From contig NZ_FOVJ01000003.1 in assembly GCF_900115125.1 (NCBI RefSeq), positions 248,001 to 312,000 of the forward strand: a DNA stretch of 64,000 bases. Direction: 5' to 3'. The notes under the pieces were generated by a model that was given only the letters and a program-made list of their open reading frames with translations, did not search any database and was not told where the DNA came from. Made by a program: the position numbers and the translations under genes. The DNA is from Nitrosospira briensis (GTDB taxonomy: Bacteria; Pseudomonadota; Gammaproteobacteria; Burkholderiales; Nitrosomonadaceae). This document shows, piece after piece, positions 54,222 through 64,000 of this stretch (its first letter is position 1; every line of letters begins with the position of its first letter).

Positions 54222-55274
54222 ATGAAAATTCAGGATTTCGATTTCGATCTTCCCCCTGAACTCATCGCGCAGTTTCCGGCCGGGCAGCGGGCGAGCAGCC
54301 GCATGCTGCACATGGAAGGATCTACAGGTGGATTGCGGGACGCGATGTTTGCCGATCTGCCTGACTATCTACACGCGGGTGACGTGATGGTATTTAACGA
54401 CACTCGCGTCATTAAGGCGCGCCTGTATGGTGTAAAGGATAGCGGAGGCAGGGTAGAGGTGATGGTGGAGCGTGTGCTGGATACGCACCGCGTACTGGCG
54501 GTTATACGCGCCGGTCACTCGCCAAAGCCCGCTTCAAAGCTTTTTCTGGCTGATGCAATCGAAGTGACGGTACTGGCGCACGAGCACGGTTTTTATACCT
54601 TGCATTTCGATCACGAAACCGCGGTAATCGAGCTACTGGAACGCTACGGCAATCTGCCGTTGCCGCCTTACATTTCGCGACCCGCTACACAGGCGGATGA
54701 GGCACGCTATCAAACCGTCTATGCGACGCAGACCGGCGCCGTCGCAGCGCCTACGGCGGGTTTGCATTTCGATGACGTTATACTGAAGAAACTGACCGAT
54801 ATGGGCGTGGTTACTGCCTACATAACGCTGCACGTCGGGTCAGGTACGTTTCAGCCAGTTCGGGTGGAAAATATTGCGGATCACAAAATGCACAGGGAAA
54901 TTTTTCATGTGCCGCCGGAAACAGTTGAATCAATCCGGCAGGCGAAAGCCGGAGGGGGACGAGTACTGGCGGTCGGCACGACATCGCTGCGAGCGCTGGA
55001 AGCCGCAGCAGCGAGTATCGAGGGGATTGACGGAAGCGGCGGCGAATTGAAACCCGGTCGTGGCGAGACGGATATTTTTATCACGCCGGGTTATCGTTTT
55101 CGCGTGGTGGAGCGTCTGCTGACCAATTTTCATTTGCCCCGCTCAACCTTGCTGATGCTGGTCTCCGCGTTTGGCGGACTCGAAAACATCCGCCGCGCCT
55201 ACCGGCATGCGATAGATGAGCGCTATCGTTTTTTCAGTTATGGCGATGCCATGCTGATCGAGAGGGAATCATAG
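54222..55274 (+). CDS. queA: S-adenosylmethionine:tRNA ribosyltransferase-isomerase QueA
   Basis: 350 residues, forming epoxyqueuosine in tRNA from SAM. The N-terminal [25 protein letters not shown] and the [27 protein letters not shown] and [13 protein letters not shown] segments are typical, with TTSLRALE and [17 protein letters not shown] later. It begins the run queA-tgt-yajC-secD-secF, a widely conserved order. Start ATG 54222 is fixed by the family N-terminus; a TATAAT lies seven bases upstream. Confidence 0.95.
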   Translation: MKIQDFDFDLPPELIAQFPAGQRASSRMLHMEGSTGGLRDAMFADLPDYLHAGDVMVFNDTRVIKARLYGVKDSGGRVEVMVERVLDTHRVLAVIRAGHSPKPASKLFLADAIEVTVLAHEHGFYTLHFDHETAVIELLERYGNLPLPPYISRPATQADEARYQTVYATQTGAVAAPTAGLHFDDVILKKLTDMGVVTAYITLHVGSGTFQPVRVENIADHKMHREIFHVPPETVESIRQAKAGGGRVLAVGTTSLRALEAAAASIEGIDGSGGELKPGRGETDIFITPGYRFRVVERLLTNFHLPRSTLLMLVSAFGGLENIRRAYRHAIDERYRFFSYGDAMLIERES

Positions 55275-55431
55275 AACGGGTCCTCGTTATACGGCTTTGC
55301 GAAGAACCTGCAAACTCCGTATGACTGAGTGGGGCCCGCAAAGCGCATTGCTGTTTGGCCGGGTTATATGCCAAGCGCGCTGTCGATTGCCCTCGTCATC
55401 ACTTTATAAAATTGCTACGTTCAACAGTTGA

Positions 55432-56544
<1,113 letters not shown>

Positions 56545-56582
56545 AATCACCTCTTTTTTGAAACCGCCTTCGGAGAAATGCC

Positions 56583-56918
56583 ATGTTGATTAGTGAAGCG
56601 TTCGCTCAGGCTGCCGCTCCTGCCCAAGCAAGTCCGGATTTTTTAAGCCTGTTGCCGCTGGTTGGCATATTCGTGGTGTTTTATCTCCTGCTGATTCGTC
56701 CCCAGGCTAAGAAGGCTAAAGAACAGAAATTGATGATAGAGGCACTGCAAAAAGGCGATGAGGTAGCAACCACCGCTGGCGAATTGGGGCGGGTGGTTAA
56801 GGTTAGCGGGAATTACGTGATACTGCAAATTGCCGAAAATGTGCAGGTCGTCATGCAAAAGACCGCCATCCAGACGCTGCTGCCCAAGGGAACGTTGAAC
56901 AGCATCGAGAGGGAATAA
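56583..56918 (+). CDS. yajC: Preprotein translocase subunit YajC
   Basis: 111 residues: a single transmembrane helix (LLPLVGIFVVFYLLLIRPQ) followed by the conserved RPQAKKAKEQKLMIEALQKGDEVAT and a small soluble domain ending LLPKG. It associates with SecDF in the holotranslocon. Starts 38 bases after tgt with a CGGAGAAATGCC region at ATG 56583. The N-terminal Ala-rich segment (SEAFAQAAAPAQA) is common in proteobacterial members. Confidence 0.94.
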   Translation: MLISEAFAQAAAPAQASPDFLSLLPLVGIFVVFYLLLIRPQAKKAKEQKLMIEALQKGDEVATTAGELGRVVKVSGNYVILQIAENVQVVMQKTAIQTLLPKGTLNSIERE

Positions 56919-57023
56919 TTGACCCACCAGATGAAGGCGCCAAGACGCGAAGAGTGCGTCATGGTCTCTATCCCCTCCTAATCTCCCATTACCGCTTCTT
57001 TTTCGCATCTCTACTCCAAAAAC

Positions 57024-58868
57024 ATGAACCGCTATCCTTCCTGGAAATACGTGATTATCGCGGTTTCAATACTGCTCGGGCTGATCTACACGCTACCGAA
57101 TTTCTTTGGCGAATCGCCAGCGGTGCAGATTTCGCCTTTACGCACCACGGCCAAAGCCGACACCGCATTACTGCAGCGGGTTGAAGATGCGCTGAAACAG
57201 GCCAATCTCGCCACCACTGGGATGTTTCTTGAGGAGGGGGGCATCAAGGCGCGTTTCGCTGACACGGATGTGCAGATCAAAGCCAGGGATACGCTTCAGT
57301 CGGTGCTCGGCAATGGCTACATGGTCGCGCTGAATCTTCTTCCCAATTCTCCCCAGTGGTTGACCAGCATCGGCGCGCTTCCAATGTATCTTGGGCTTGA
57401 TCTGCGCGGTGGCGTGCATTTCATGTTGCAGGTCGACATGAAAGGCGCGACCGCCAAAGCGCTGGATCGTTTTAGTGCGGATATACGCGGCAGCTTGCGG
57501 GAGAAGAAGATCCCGTATTCCGGGCTTGACAAGCGCGGTTCGCAGATCATTGTCAAGTTCCGCAATTCCGAATCGCGCGCCCAGGCCGAATCAGAAATCA
57601 GGAAGACCTATGCCGATCTGAACGTACGCGAGGACAACGTGGGCAGCGAGTTCCATTTAACCGCGACCTTGAAGCCCGAAGCGCACAAGCTCATACAGGA
57701 TTCCGCCGTACAGCAAAACATTACCACGTTGCGCAACCGTGTCAACGAACTCGGGGTGGCCGAACCCATTATCCAGCAGGCTGGCGCGGACCGCGTGGTA
57801 GTGCAGCTTCCCGGCGTACAGGATACCGCCAAAGCCAAGGATATTCTAGGGCGCACCGCTACGCTCGAAGTCCGGATGGTGGATGAGGAACACGACCTCA
57901 GTGCAGCATTGCGCGGACAGATTCCATTCGGCGCCGAACTCTACACAGAGCGCGGCGGAGGTCCATTGCTGGTGAAAAAGCAGGTGGTCCTGACGGGCGA
58001 CCGCATCAACGACGCCCAGGCCGGTTTCGACAACAACAACCAGCCAGCCGTACACCTTAACCTCGACAACAACGGCGCCCGCATATTCCGGCAGTTGACC
58101 AAAGATAATGTCGGCAAGCGCATGGCTATTCTGCTCATCGAGAAAAACCAGGCGGAAGTCATTACCGCACCCGTAATTCGGGAGGAAATCGGTGGAGGAA
58201 GGGTGCAGATCAGTGGGCGCATGACCACCGAAGAGGCCCGGGATGTGGCGCTATTGCTTCGTGCCGGCGCCCTGGCCGCGCCCATGGACATCATCGAGGA
58301 GCGTACGGTGGGCCCAAGCCTGGGGGCGGACAATATTGCCCGCGGATTTAACTCGACGCTGTACGGCTTTGCCGCCATTGCTGTCTTCATGACTATTTAT
58401 TATGTAGTGTTTGGCTTTATTTCGGTGGTGGCGCTGGGTGTAAACCTGCTGCTGCTCATAGGCCTACTTTCCATTATGCAGGCAACGCTGACGCTTCCGG
58501 GCATGGCGGCGATCGCGCTCACTATCGGCATGGCAATCGATGCCAACGTACTGATCAATGAGCGCATCCGCGACGAGTTGCGCGCAGGTATGCAACCGCA
58601 GGCGGCGATTAATTCGGGATACGAACGGGCATTCGGCACCATACTGGATTCCAACATCACCACCTTGATCGCTGGTATCGCATTATTTGCGTTTGGTACC
58701 GGCCCTGTGAAGGGGTTTGCCGTGGTGCTGTGTCTAGGTATCCTGACATCGATATTCAGCGCGGTCGTGGTTTCGCGCGGCATGGTCAATCTGATGTACG
58801 GCAACCGCCGCAAACTGGACCGGATTCCCATCGGTCAGGTTTGGAAGCCGGCGACAGAGAAACGCTGA
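57024..58868 (+). CDS. secD: Protein translocase subunit SecD
   Basis: 614 residues with an N-terminal helix, a large periplasmic P1 region (residues ~40-440), and five further C-terminal helices in an RND fold. GLDLRGGVHFMLQVD and the SLGADNIARGFNSTLYGFA segment are signature regions, and GMAIDANVLINERIRDELRAG is the charged helix in the membrane. It uses the proton motive force to help complete export. Lies 105 bases after yajC; secF follows. Confidence 0.95.
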   Translation: MNRYPSWKYVIIAVSILLGLIYTLPNFFGESPAVQISPLRTTAKADTALLQRVEDALKQANLATTGMFLEEGGIKARFADTDVQIKARDTLQSVLGNGYMVALNLLPNSPQWLTSIGALPMYLGLDLRGGVHFMLQVDMKGATAKALDRFSADIRGSLREKKIPYSGLDKRGSQIIVKFRNSESRAQAESEIRKTYADLNVREDNVGSEFHLTATLKPEAHKLIQDSAVQQNITTLRNRVNELGVAEPIIQQAGADRVVVQLPGVQDTAKAKDILGRTATLEVRMVDEEHDLSAALRGQIPFGAELYTERGGGPLLVKKQVVLTGDRINDAQAGFDNNNQPAVHLNLDNNGARIFRQLTKDNVGKRMAILLIEKNQAEVITAPVIREEIGGGRVQISGRMTTEEARDVALLLRAGALAAPMDIIEERTVGPSLGADNIARGFNSTLYGFAAIAVFMTIYYVVFGFISVVALGVNLLLLIGLLSIMQATLTLPGMAAIALTIGMAIDANVLINERIRDELRAGMQPQAAINSGYERAFGTILDSNITTLIAGIALFAFGTGPVKGFAVVLCLGILTSIFSAVVVSRGMVNLMYGNRRKLDRIPIGQVWKPATEKR

Positions 58869-58948
58869 TATTCAAGGTTAAGCGGGGAAGGAACGGTTTC
58901 AGCGGAATAAGCAGGAATAGCGGCAAACAAGCAGAATAAAGGGTCAGC

Positions 58949-59881
58949 ATGGAATTTTTCAGAATCAAGCACGACATCCCCTTCATGAGTTGGGGAAAAT
59001 ATACCACCACCATTTCCTTGCTGACTTTTGTCCTGGCGGTATTTTTTCTCGTTACCAAGGGGCTGAATCTGGGCGTGGATTTCACCGGCGGCACGGTAAT
59101 GGAAGTCAGCTACGCCCAGACTGCGGATATCAACAAAATACGCGACACGCTTATCAAGCTCGGCATGTCGGACGCAAGCGTGCAAAATTTTGGAACATCC
59201 AGGGATGTGATGATACGCCTTCCGGCCAAACCTGATATGTCGAGCGCCAAGCTGTCCGAGAGGGTGATAGCGTCACTAAAAGAGGAAGACAAAACAGCCG
59301 AGATACGCCGGGTTGAGTTTGTGGGGCCGCAAGTGGGCAAAGAGTTGGTCGAAAACGGTGCATTGGCGCTGCTGGTAGTATCGCTGGGTATTGTTGCTTA
59401 TCTCGCCATGCGCTTCGAGTGGAAATTCGGAGTGTCGGGTATCATCGCAAACCTGCACGACGTGGTGATCATTCTCGGCTTCTTCGCGTTTTTTCAGTGG
59501 GAATTTTCGCTTACCGTACTGGCTGCGATACTCGCAATTCTCGGCTACTCCGTAAATGAATCTGTGGTGGTGTTCGACCGGATACGGGAAAACTTTCGCA
59601 GGATGCGCAAGGCGTCGGTTGAGCAGGTTATCAACAACGCGATTACCCGAACCATGTCGCGCACCATCATCACGCATGGCAGCACCCAGATGGTCGTGGT
59701 ATCCATGCTGTTTTTCGGTGGCGAAGCGCTGCATTATTTTGCGCTGGCACTTACCATCGGTATCCTTTTCGGTATTTATTCCTCCGTGCTGGTGGCGAGC
59801 CCCCTCCTCATGCTGCTGGGGGTTTCGCGTGAAGATATTGTCAGACCCGAGAAGAAGGAAGAGGCGGAAGCCCTACCCTGA
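58949..59881 (+). CDS. secF: Protein translocase subunit SecF
   Basis: 310 residues with six helices, the paralogue of SecD's membrane part. NLGVDFTGGTVMEVSY is the start-of-domain motif and YSVNESVVVFDRIRENFRRMR the charged loop with the conserved Asp-Arg. It forms SecDF with the upstream gene (gap 80 bases). The upstream gap includes GGGTCAGC before the ATG; no strong ribosome binding site. An acidic tail (EDIVRPEKKEEAEALP) is not conserved. Confidence 0.95.
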   Translation: MEFFRIKHDIPFMSWGKYTTTISLLTFVLAVFFLVTKGLNLGVDFTGGTVMEVSYAQTADINKIRDTLIKLGMSDASVQNFGTSRDVMIRLPAKPDMSSAKLSERVIASLKEEDKTAEIRRVEFVGPQVGKELVENGALALLVVSLGIVAYLAMRFEWKFGVSGIIANLHDVVIILGFFAFFQWEFSLTVLAAILAILGYSVNESVVVFDRIRENFRRMRKASVEQVINNAITRTMSRTIITHGSTQMVVVSMLFFGGEALHYFALALTIGILFGIYSSVLVASPLLMLLGVSREDIVRPEKKEEAEALP

Positions 59882-59932
59882 TTTTTTCAACGGGTTTTTA
59901 TCAGTTTCTCCTCGATTTTCCTCAAGGCGGGT

Positions 59933-60607
59933 TTGGAACTTCTCACCACATTCATCGACATCATTCTGCACCTGGACAAGCATCTCATCTGGCTTGTCCA
60001 GAATTACGGCAGTTGGATATACGTCATCCTATTTCTGATCATTTTCTGTGAGACCGGGTTGGTGGTGACGCCATTTCTGCCGGGGGATTCACTGTTGTTC
60101 GTTGCCGGTGCAATTGCTGCGACAGGCGCAATGGAGGTTCAGTGGCTGGTTGCCCTGCTCATACTCGCGGCATTTTGCGGCGATAACACCAACTACTGGA
60201 TCGGGCGTTATTTCGGCCCGAGAATGTTCAGTCGTGCAGACTCAAAACTGTTGAACCGCGCGCATCTGGACAGGACGAACCAATTCTATGCAAAGCATGG
60301 GGGAAAAACGATTATCTTTGCCCGTTTTCTGCCTATCATTCGCACCTTTGCACCTTTCGTTGCCGGTATCGGGCGCATGAACTACCCTTATTTCGTGGCT
60401 TACAGTGCCTTCGGCGGCGTTTTCTGGATCAGTTTCTTTGTGGTTGGCGGCTACTACTTCGGCAACGTCCCATTTGTAAAAAACAATCTGACCTATTTCA
60501 TTTTCGGCATCATCATCATCTCCGTTCTTCCTGGCATCATTCAATTCTTGCGAAATTTGCTGGGAAGTCGCGGTGTTGCCTCACAAACGCCTACAAAAGG
60601 CCCTTAG
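59933..60607 (+). CDS. DedA family membrane protein
   Basis: 224 residues, TTG start at 59933 with AAGGCGG close upstream. Helices and DedA motifs: ETGLVVTPFLPGDSLLFVAGAIAA, GDNTNYWIGRYFGPRMF and the conserved FARFLPIIRTFAPFVAGIGRMNY with the Arg residues essential in DedA proteins. DedA proteins are polyprenyl-phosphate/lipid flippase-type transporters with roles in envelope homeostasis. It follows secF by 51 bases and may share its transcript. Confidence 0.9.
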   Translation: MELLTTFIDIILHLDKHLIWLVQNYGSWIYVILFLIIFCETGLVVTPFLPGDSLLFVAGAIAATGAMEVQWLVALLILAAFCGDNTNYWIGRYFGPRMFSRADSKLLNRAHLDRTNQFYAKHGGKTIIFARFLPIIRTFAPFVAGIGRMNYPYFVAYSAFGGVFWISFFVVGGYYFGNVPFVKNNLTYFIFGIIIISVLPGIIQFLRNLLGSRGVASQTPTKGP

Positions 60608-60642
60608 TAAAAGTAGAGTAAGGCGATGTAGTGTTACAGCCT

Positions 60643-61746
60643 TTAATTACCGGCCCCCATTCCCAGTGCACGGGCACGCGATTGCGCAGCATGCTCTTCT
60701 GAACTTTTCTCGCCAGAATGTCCAACTCCCATCCATCCCTGTAGATTGGCGAGAGCAATGTCCGCCAAAGCTTGTATCCAGTCGTCACGCTCGTTGAGAC
60801 AGGGGATGTAATGAAACTCCTGACCTCCAGCCTGGGTGAAGATCGCTTTGCCTTCCATGGCGATTTCTTCCAGGGTTTCGAGACAATCGGAAACAAAACC
60901 GGGGCAAACCACATCGATGCGCCGGGTTTTCTCCTTGCCAAGTTGCTCCAGGGTAACGGCGGTATAGGGGCTCAGCCACTCGGCACGGCCGAACCGGGAC
61001 TGAAAACAGATCTGGTATTCGCCCGCGTTCAGCTCCAGCGCCTCGGCCAGAAGCCGCCCGGTTTTCTGGCACTCGCAATGGTAGGGATCGCCTTGATCCA
61101 GGGTAATGCGCGGCACGCCATGAAAACTCATCACAAGTTTGTCGGGACGACCGGTTTTCGCCCAGTAATCCGTTATATTTTGGGCCAGCGCGGTAATATA
61201 GCCGGGATGATCATGATAATGTTTCACGGTGCGTATGGCTGGCACGTTACGCATCTTCCCCAGTTGTGCAAACACTTCGTCAAACGCCGACGCGGTGCTG
61301 CTGGACGCATACTGGGGGTAGAGCGGCAGCACCAGGATGTGATCGCAACCATGCTCCTTCATTCCCCGCATAACCTCCGCGATAGAAGGATTGCCGATAC
61401 TCATGGCATATTCCAGGATCGGCGCGGGCTGAACGCGTTCCGCTAGAACATCCCGCAATAGCTGGGTCTGGCGAATGGTATGGACTTTGAGGGGCGAGCC
61501 CTCCGGCATCCATATCTGTGCGTATTTTTCTGCCGATTTCTTCGGCCGGGTATTGAGTATGATTCCGTTCAGAATTGGCCACCACGCCCACCGCGGAATC
61601 TCCACCACTCTCGGATTGCTGAGAAACTGCTTCAGATAAGGCCGCAGCGCTTGCGCGGTGGGGGCGTCGGGCGTGCCGAGGTTGACCAGCAAAATGCCTG
61701 TCTGACTTGGCGCTCCATGCTGGTAGGCGGGTTCTGGGGATATCAA
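60643..61746 (-). CDS. hemH: Ferrochelatase
   Basis: 367 residues, inserting Fe2+ into protoporphyrin IX as the last step of haem synthesis. [28 protein letters not shown] starts the fold; [23 protein letters not shown] carries the conserved His metal site and Cys residues, and the C-terminal [19 protein letters not shown] carries the conserved Glu. High haem demand is expected in an ammonia oxidiser, though the gene is common to most aerobes. Convergent with dedA, 35 bases apart. Confidence 0.95.
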   Translation of the reverse strand: MISPEPAYQHGAPSQTGILLVNLGTPDAPTAQALRPYLKQFLSNPRVVEIPRWAWWPILNGIILNTRPKKSAEKYAQIWMPEGSPLKVHTIRQTQLLRDVLAERVQPAPILEYAMSIGNPSIAEVMRGMKEHGCDHILVLPLYPQYASSSTASAFDEVFAQLGKMRNVPAIRTVKHYHDHPGYITALAQNITDYWAKTGRPDKLVMSFHGVPRITLDQGDPYHCECQKTGRLLAEALELNAGEYQICFQSRFGRAEWLSPYTAVTLEQLGKEKTRRIDVVCPGFVSDCLETLEEIAMEGKAIFTQAGGQEFHYIPCLNERDDWIQALADIALANLQGWMGVGHSGEKSSEEHAAQSRARALGMGAGN

Positions 61747-61940
61747 GTTTTTCCGGCTCTCATTTGAAACAATAAGCAGGCTGCTTCGTCCTCGACCCTT
61801 GCCGTACCGGATATATTGTTTTTGCCACGGTTGTTCCCAACTTCATGTATCCAGTCTCGATCAGGATTCGAATCAAGCGGCAACCTGGATGACAAGGGGT
61901 GGAATCTCGCGCGCTGACTGGTAATTGCAGAAGGCGACCG

Positions 61941-62966
61941 TCAGTGACGCGACAGTGCGCTGGAGAGCAATCTGGCGGTCACGTCCACCACCGGTATGAT
62001 CCGCTCGTAAGCCATGCGTGTCGGCCCGATTACGGCCACCGTACCGACGACTTTGCCCTCGACCTCATACGGCGCAGTGACGACACTGAATTCATCCAGT
62101 GTCACCATATCGGACTTGCCACCGATAAAGATCTGCACGCCTTCCGCCTGGCGGCTGAATTCCAGCAGTTGCAGCAAGGCGGTTTTGCGCTCAAACAGAT
62201 CAAACAGTTTTTTCAGGCTGCTCATGTTGCTGGACAAGTCATGCACATCCAGCAGTTTGCGCTCCCCAGCCACCACCACGTTTTCACTGTTTTCCGTGAT
62301 GGCAGCCCCTCCCGCTTCAATAGCCGCAGTCATGAGACCAGTCATATCATGACGCAACTGTTTTAATTCACTCTGCAGACGCGTGCGAATTTCATCGATG
62401 GCGCACCCGGCATAATTTTTGTTGATGAAGTTCGCCGCTTCCGTCAATTCCGACTGGCTATATATGCGATCGGTGAAAAGCACACGATTTTGAACATCGC
62501 CCTCCGGGGTAACGATGATGAGCAGAATACGCTTTTCCGACAAGGTCATGAACTCTATATAGCGGAATACAGCGCTGCTGCGCTTGGGCGCCACCACCAC
62601 GCCGGCAAAGCGTGTCAATTCAGCCAGCAATTGTGAAGCCGAATTAATCAACCGTGAAGGATTATCCGGATGCAGCTGGTCCTGGAGTTGGTGAATCTCC
62701 ATGACGTCCAGGGGCTTGACCACCAGCAGCGTATCAACAAAAAAACGGTAGCCCTGGTGAGTAGGGATGCGTCCGGCAGAAGTATGGGGGCTGGCGACAA
62801 AACCCATTTCCTCAAGGTCAGCCATAACGTTTCGAATCGTGGCGGGGCTCAGATCGAGGCCCGAGAATTTCGAAAGTGAGCGAGAGCCCACCGGCTGTCC
62901 TTCGCTGATATAGCGTTCTACCAGAGTCTTGAGCAGAATTCTTGCGCGCTGATTTAACATGAACAC
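61941..62966 (-). CDS. hrcA: Heat-inducible transcription repressor HrcA
   Basis: 341 residues. An N-terminal winged helix ([48 protein letters not shown]) precedes a regulatory domain with QVELTELKRFAGVV-like [16 protein letters not shown]. It represses groE/dnaK class heat-shock genes by binding the CIRCE inverted repeat. No CIRCE (TTAGCACTC-N9-GAGTGCTAA) was seen in its own upstream region or elsewhere in the window. Divergent from nadK, a common arrangement. Confidence 0.95.
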   Translation of the reverse strand: MFMLNQRARILLKTLVERYISEGQPVGSRSLSKFSGLDLSPATIRNVMADLEEMGFVASPHTSAGRIPTHQGYRFFVDTLLVVKPLDVMEIHQLQDQLHPDNPSRLINSASQLLAELTRFAGVVVAPKRSSAVFRYIEFMTLSEKRILLIIVTPEGDVQNRVLFTDRIYSQSELTEAANFINKNYAGCAIDEIRTRLQSELKQLRHDMTGLMTAAIEAGGAAITENSENVVVAGERKLLDVHDLSSNMSSLKKLFDLFERKTALLQLLEFSRQAEGVQIFIGGKSDMVTLDEFSVVTAPYEVEGKVVGTVAVIGPTRMAYERIIPVVDVTARLLSSALSRH

Positions 62967-63216
62967 ATTCTACACCAGGATACAACCTTCCGGTTTTCGT
63001 GCACATAATACGGAGTGGATATCCTCCTTTGTTTTCAAGCGGAAGAAAAAATTCAATTTGGGAAGGAATTCAGGATTTGTTGCACGCCCGAATCGAGTTT
63101 TCTCCCCATAAGGCTGGGAATTCTTTGTCACCTTTCTGCTGATATGGTTTAATCAGGGAAACAAATAGTCCGGTTAACCGGCGTCTCAAGCGGCTTTTTT
63201 CCAATTCTATCAAGCG

Positions 63217-64000
63217 ATGAGTTCTCAATTCAAAACAATTGCACTGATCGGCAAGCACAAAAACCTCGATATCGTGGCGCCCTTATTGAGCTTGGGTCAG
63301 TATCTGGAAGACAGGAATCTGGAAGTGCTGCTGGACAGCCTTACCGCCGCCACAATGGCGGAGACAAGATATCCGGCGATGACGATAGAGGATATAGGCC
63401 AATATGCGGATTTGGCCATCGTTCTTGGCGGGGACGGGACCATGCTGAATATCGCGCGCAAGCTCGCGCCTTTCAAGGTGCCTCTGGTCGGCATCAACCA
63501 GGGCCGGCTTGGATTCCTTACCGATCTTTCCATCGATACCATGTTCGAAACGCTTGGCTCCATGCTCGACGGCCAATATGTTACGGAGCGGCGTATGCTG
63601 TTATACGTCGAAGTCGCGCGTGATGACGTTGCTTACGATGCCCTGGCGTTAAACGACGTGGCCGTCAACCGGGGCGTTGGCGGCAACATGATCGAATTCG
63701 AAGTGCGTATCAATGGAGAGTACGTCTACTTGCTCCGTTCCGATGGCCTGATAGTAGCGACTCCCACCGGTTCTACCGCATACGCCTTGTCGGCGGGAGG
63801 CCCTATCCTTCATCCCAGTCTTGACTTGATCACGCTGGTGCCGGTCAGTCCGCATACGCTGAGCAATCGTCCCATTGTGGTTGGGCCGGACGCCATAGTG
63901 GAAATCCTGATGCATCGCACTGCGGTTGCCCGCGTCCACTCGGACAGTCATTCTCATTTTGATTTGCAGGAAAATGACAAAGTTGTCGTACGCCGCTCTC
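63217..64000 (+). CDS. nadK: NAD kinase (3' end outside window)
   Basis: 261 codons are visible from ATG 63217 to the window edge, so the C-terminus is missing by about 30 residues. FKTIALIGKHKN starts the fold, LGGDGTMLNIARKLA is the GGDG motif, VPLVGINQGRLGFLTDL follows, then VATPTGSTAYALSAGGPIL and PVSPHTLSNRPIVVGPD. It phosphorylates NAD to NADP. The upstream interval 62967-63216 holds the promoters of hrcA and nadK. Confidence 0.95.
   Translation, partial: MSSQFKTIALIGKHKNLDIVAPLLSLGQYLEDRNLEVLLDSLTAATMAETRYPAMTIEDIGQYADLAIVLGGDGTMLNIARKLAPFKVPLVGINQGRLGFLTDLSIDTMFETLGSMLDGQYVTERRMLLYVEVARDDVAYDALALNDVAVNRGVGGNMIEFEVRINGEYVYLLRSDGLIVATPTGSTAYALSAGGPILHPSLDLITLVPVSPHTLSNRPIVVGPDAIVEILMHRTAVARVHSDSHSHFDLQENDKVVVRRS

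Noticed and set aside
62967-63216. CIRCE operator at hrcA
   Set aside because: No TTAGCACTC-N9-GAGTGCTAA or near match is visible.

Overview
The window looks like a betaproteobacterial ammonia-oxidiser chromosome, most likely family Nitrosomonadaceae and plausibly Nitrosospira. The evidence is a cytochrome P460 lipoprotein at the left edge (a family typical of ammonia oxidisers), betaproteobacterial forms of DsbA, PyrR and the degenerate PyrC' dihydroorotase, and a moderately GC-rich housekeeping layout. The assignment rests on recalled gene content; no search was run.

Layout. 0-7 kb: cytochrome P460 (partial), then a minus-strand cluster read yqgE-ruvX-pyrR-pyrB-pyrC'-prlC, with prlC carrying an in-frame repeated insertion. 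7-19 kb: small membrane proteins, a pilin-like protein, a universal stress protein, a TerC-like membrane protein, a patatin phospholipase, fumC, a histone-H1-like Lys/Ala/Pro protein, and class Ia ribonucleotide reductase nrdA-nrdB behind two NrdR-like boxes. 19-38.6 kb: VOC protein, rhomboid protease, TIGR03790 protein, a DUF2278/lamin-tail protein, argS with a SPOR protein, dsbA, an SDR, msrA, cca, an NDUFA9-like protein, a Slt70-like lytic transglycosylase, an aldehyde dehydrogenase, gdhA, a 44-residue membrane peptide, mltA, dsbC and a Ubi-type monooxygenase.

38.8-54.1 kb is an accessory block between a CAT-anticodon tRNA and tRNA-Leu(CAA). It begins with a decayed integrative element (integrase fragment, broken phage-type small ORFs) and continues with a two-domain glycosyltransferase, ChaB, secreted and hypothetical proteins, a SEC-C gene remnant, PRC-barrel and ADP-ribosylglycohydrolase proteins, an AhpD-like protein, two cupins (one frameshifted), an epimerase/ketopantoate-reductase pair, a PfpI-type protein and a stand-alone RtcB. 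54-64 kb returns to core genes: queA-tgt-yajC-secD-secF-dedA, hemH, hrcA and the start of NAD kinase.

Functionally, the window covers pyrimidine and deoxynucleotide supply, periplasmic disulfide chemistry (DsbA and DsbC), murein turnover (Slt, MltA, SPOR), protein export (YajC-SecDF) and tRNA maturation (Cca, QueA, Tgt, ArgS). No CRISPR array, intact insertion sequence or complete defence system was found. The most unusual items are the palindromic in-frame repeat in prlC, the metal-site-less PyrC', the element scar next to the tRNA, and the frameshifted cupin.
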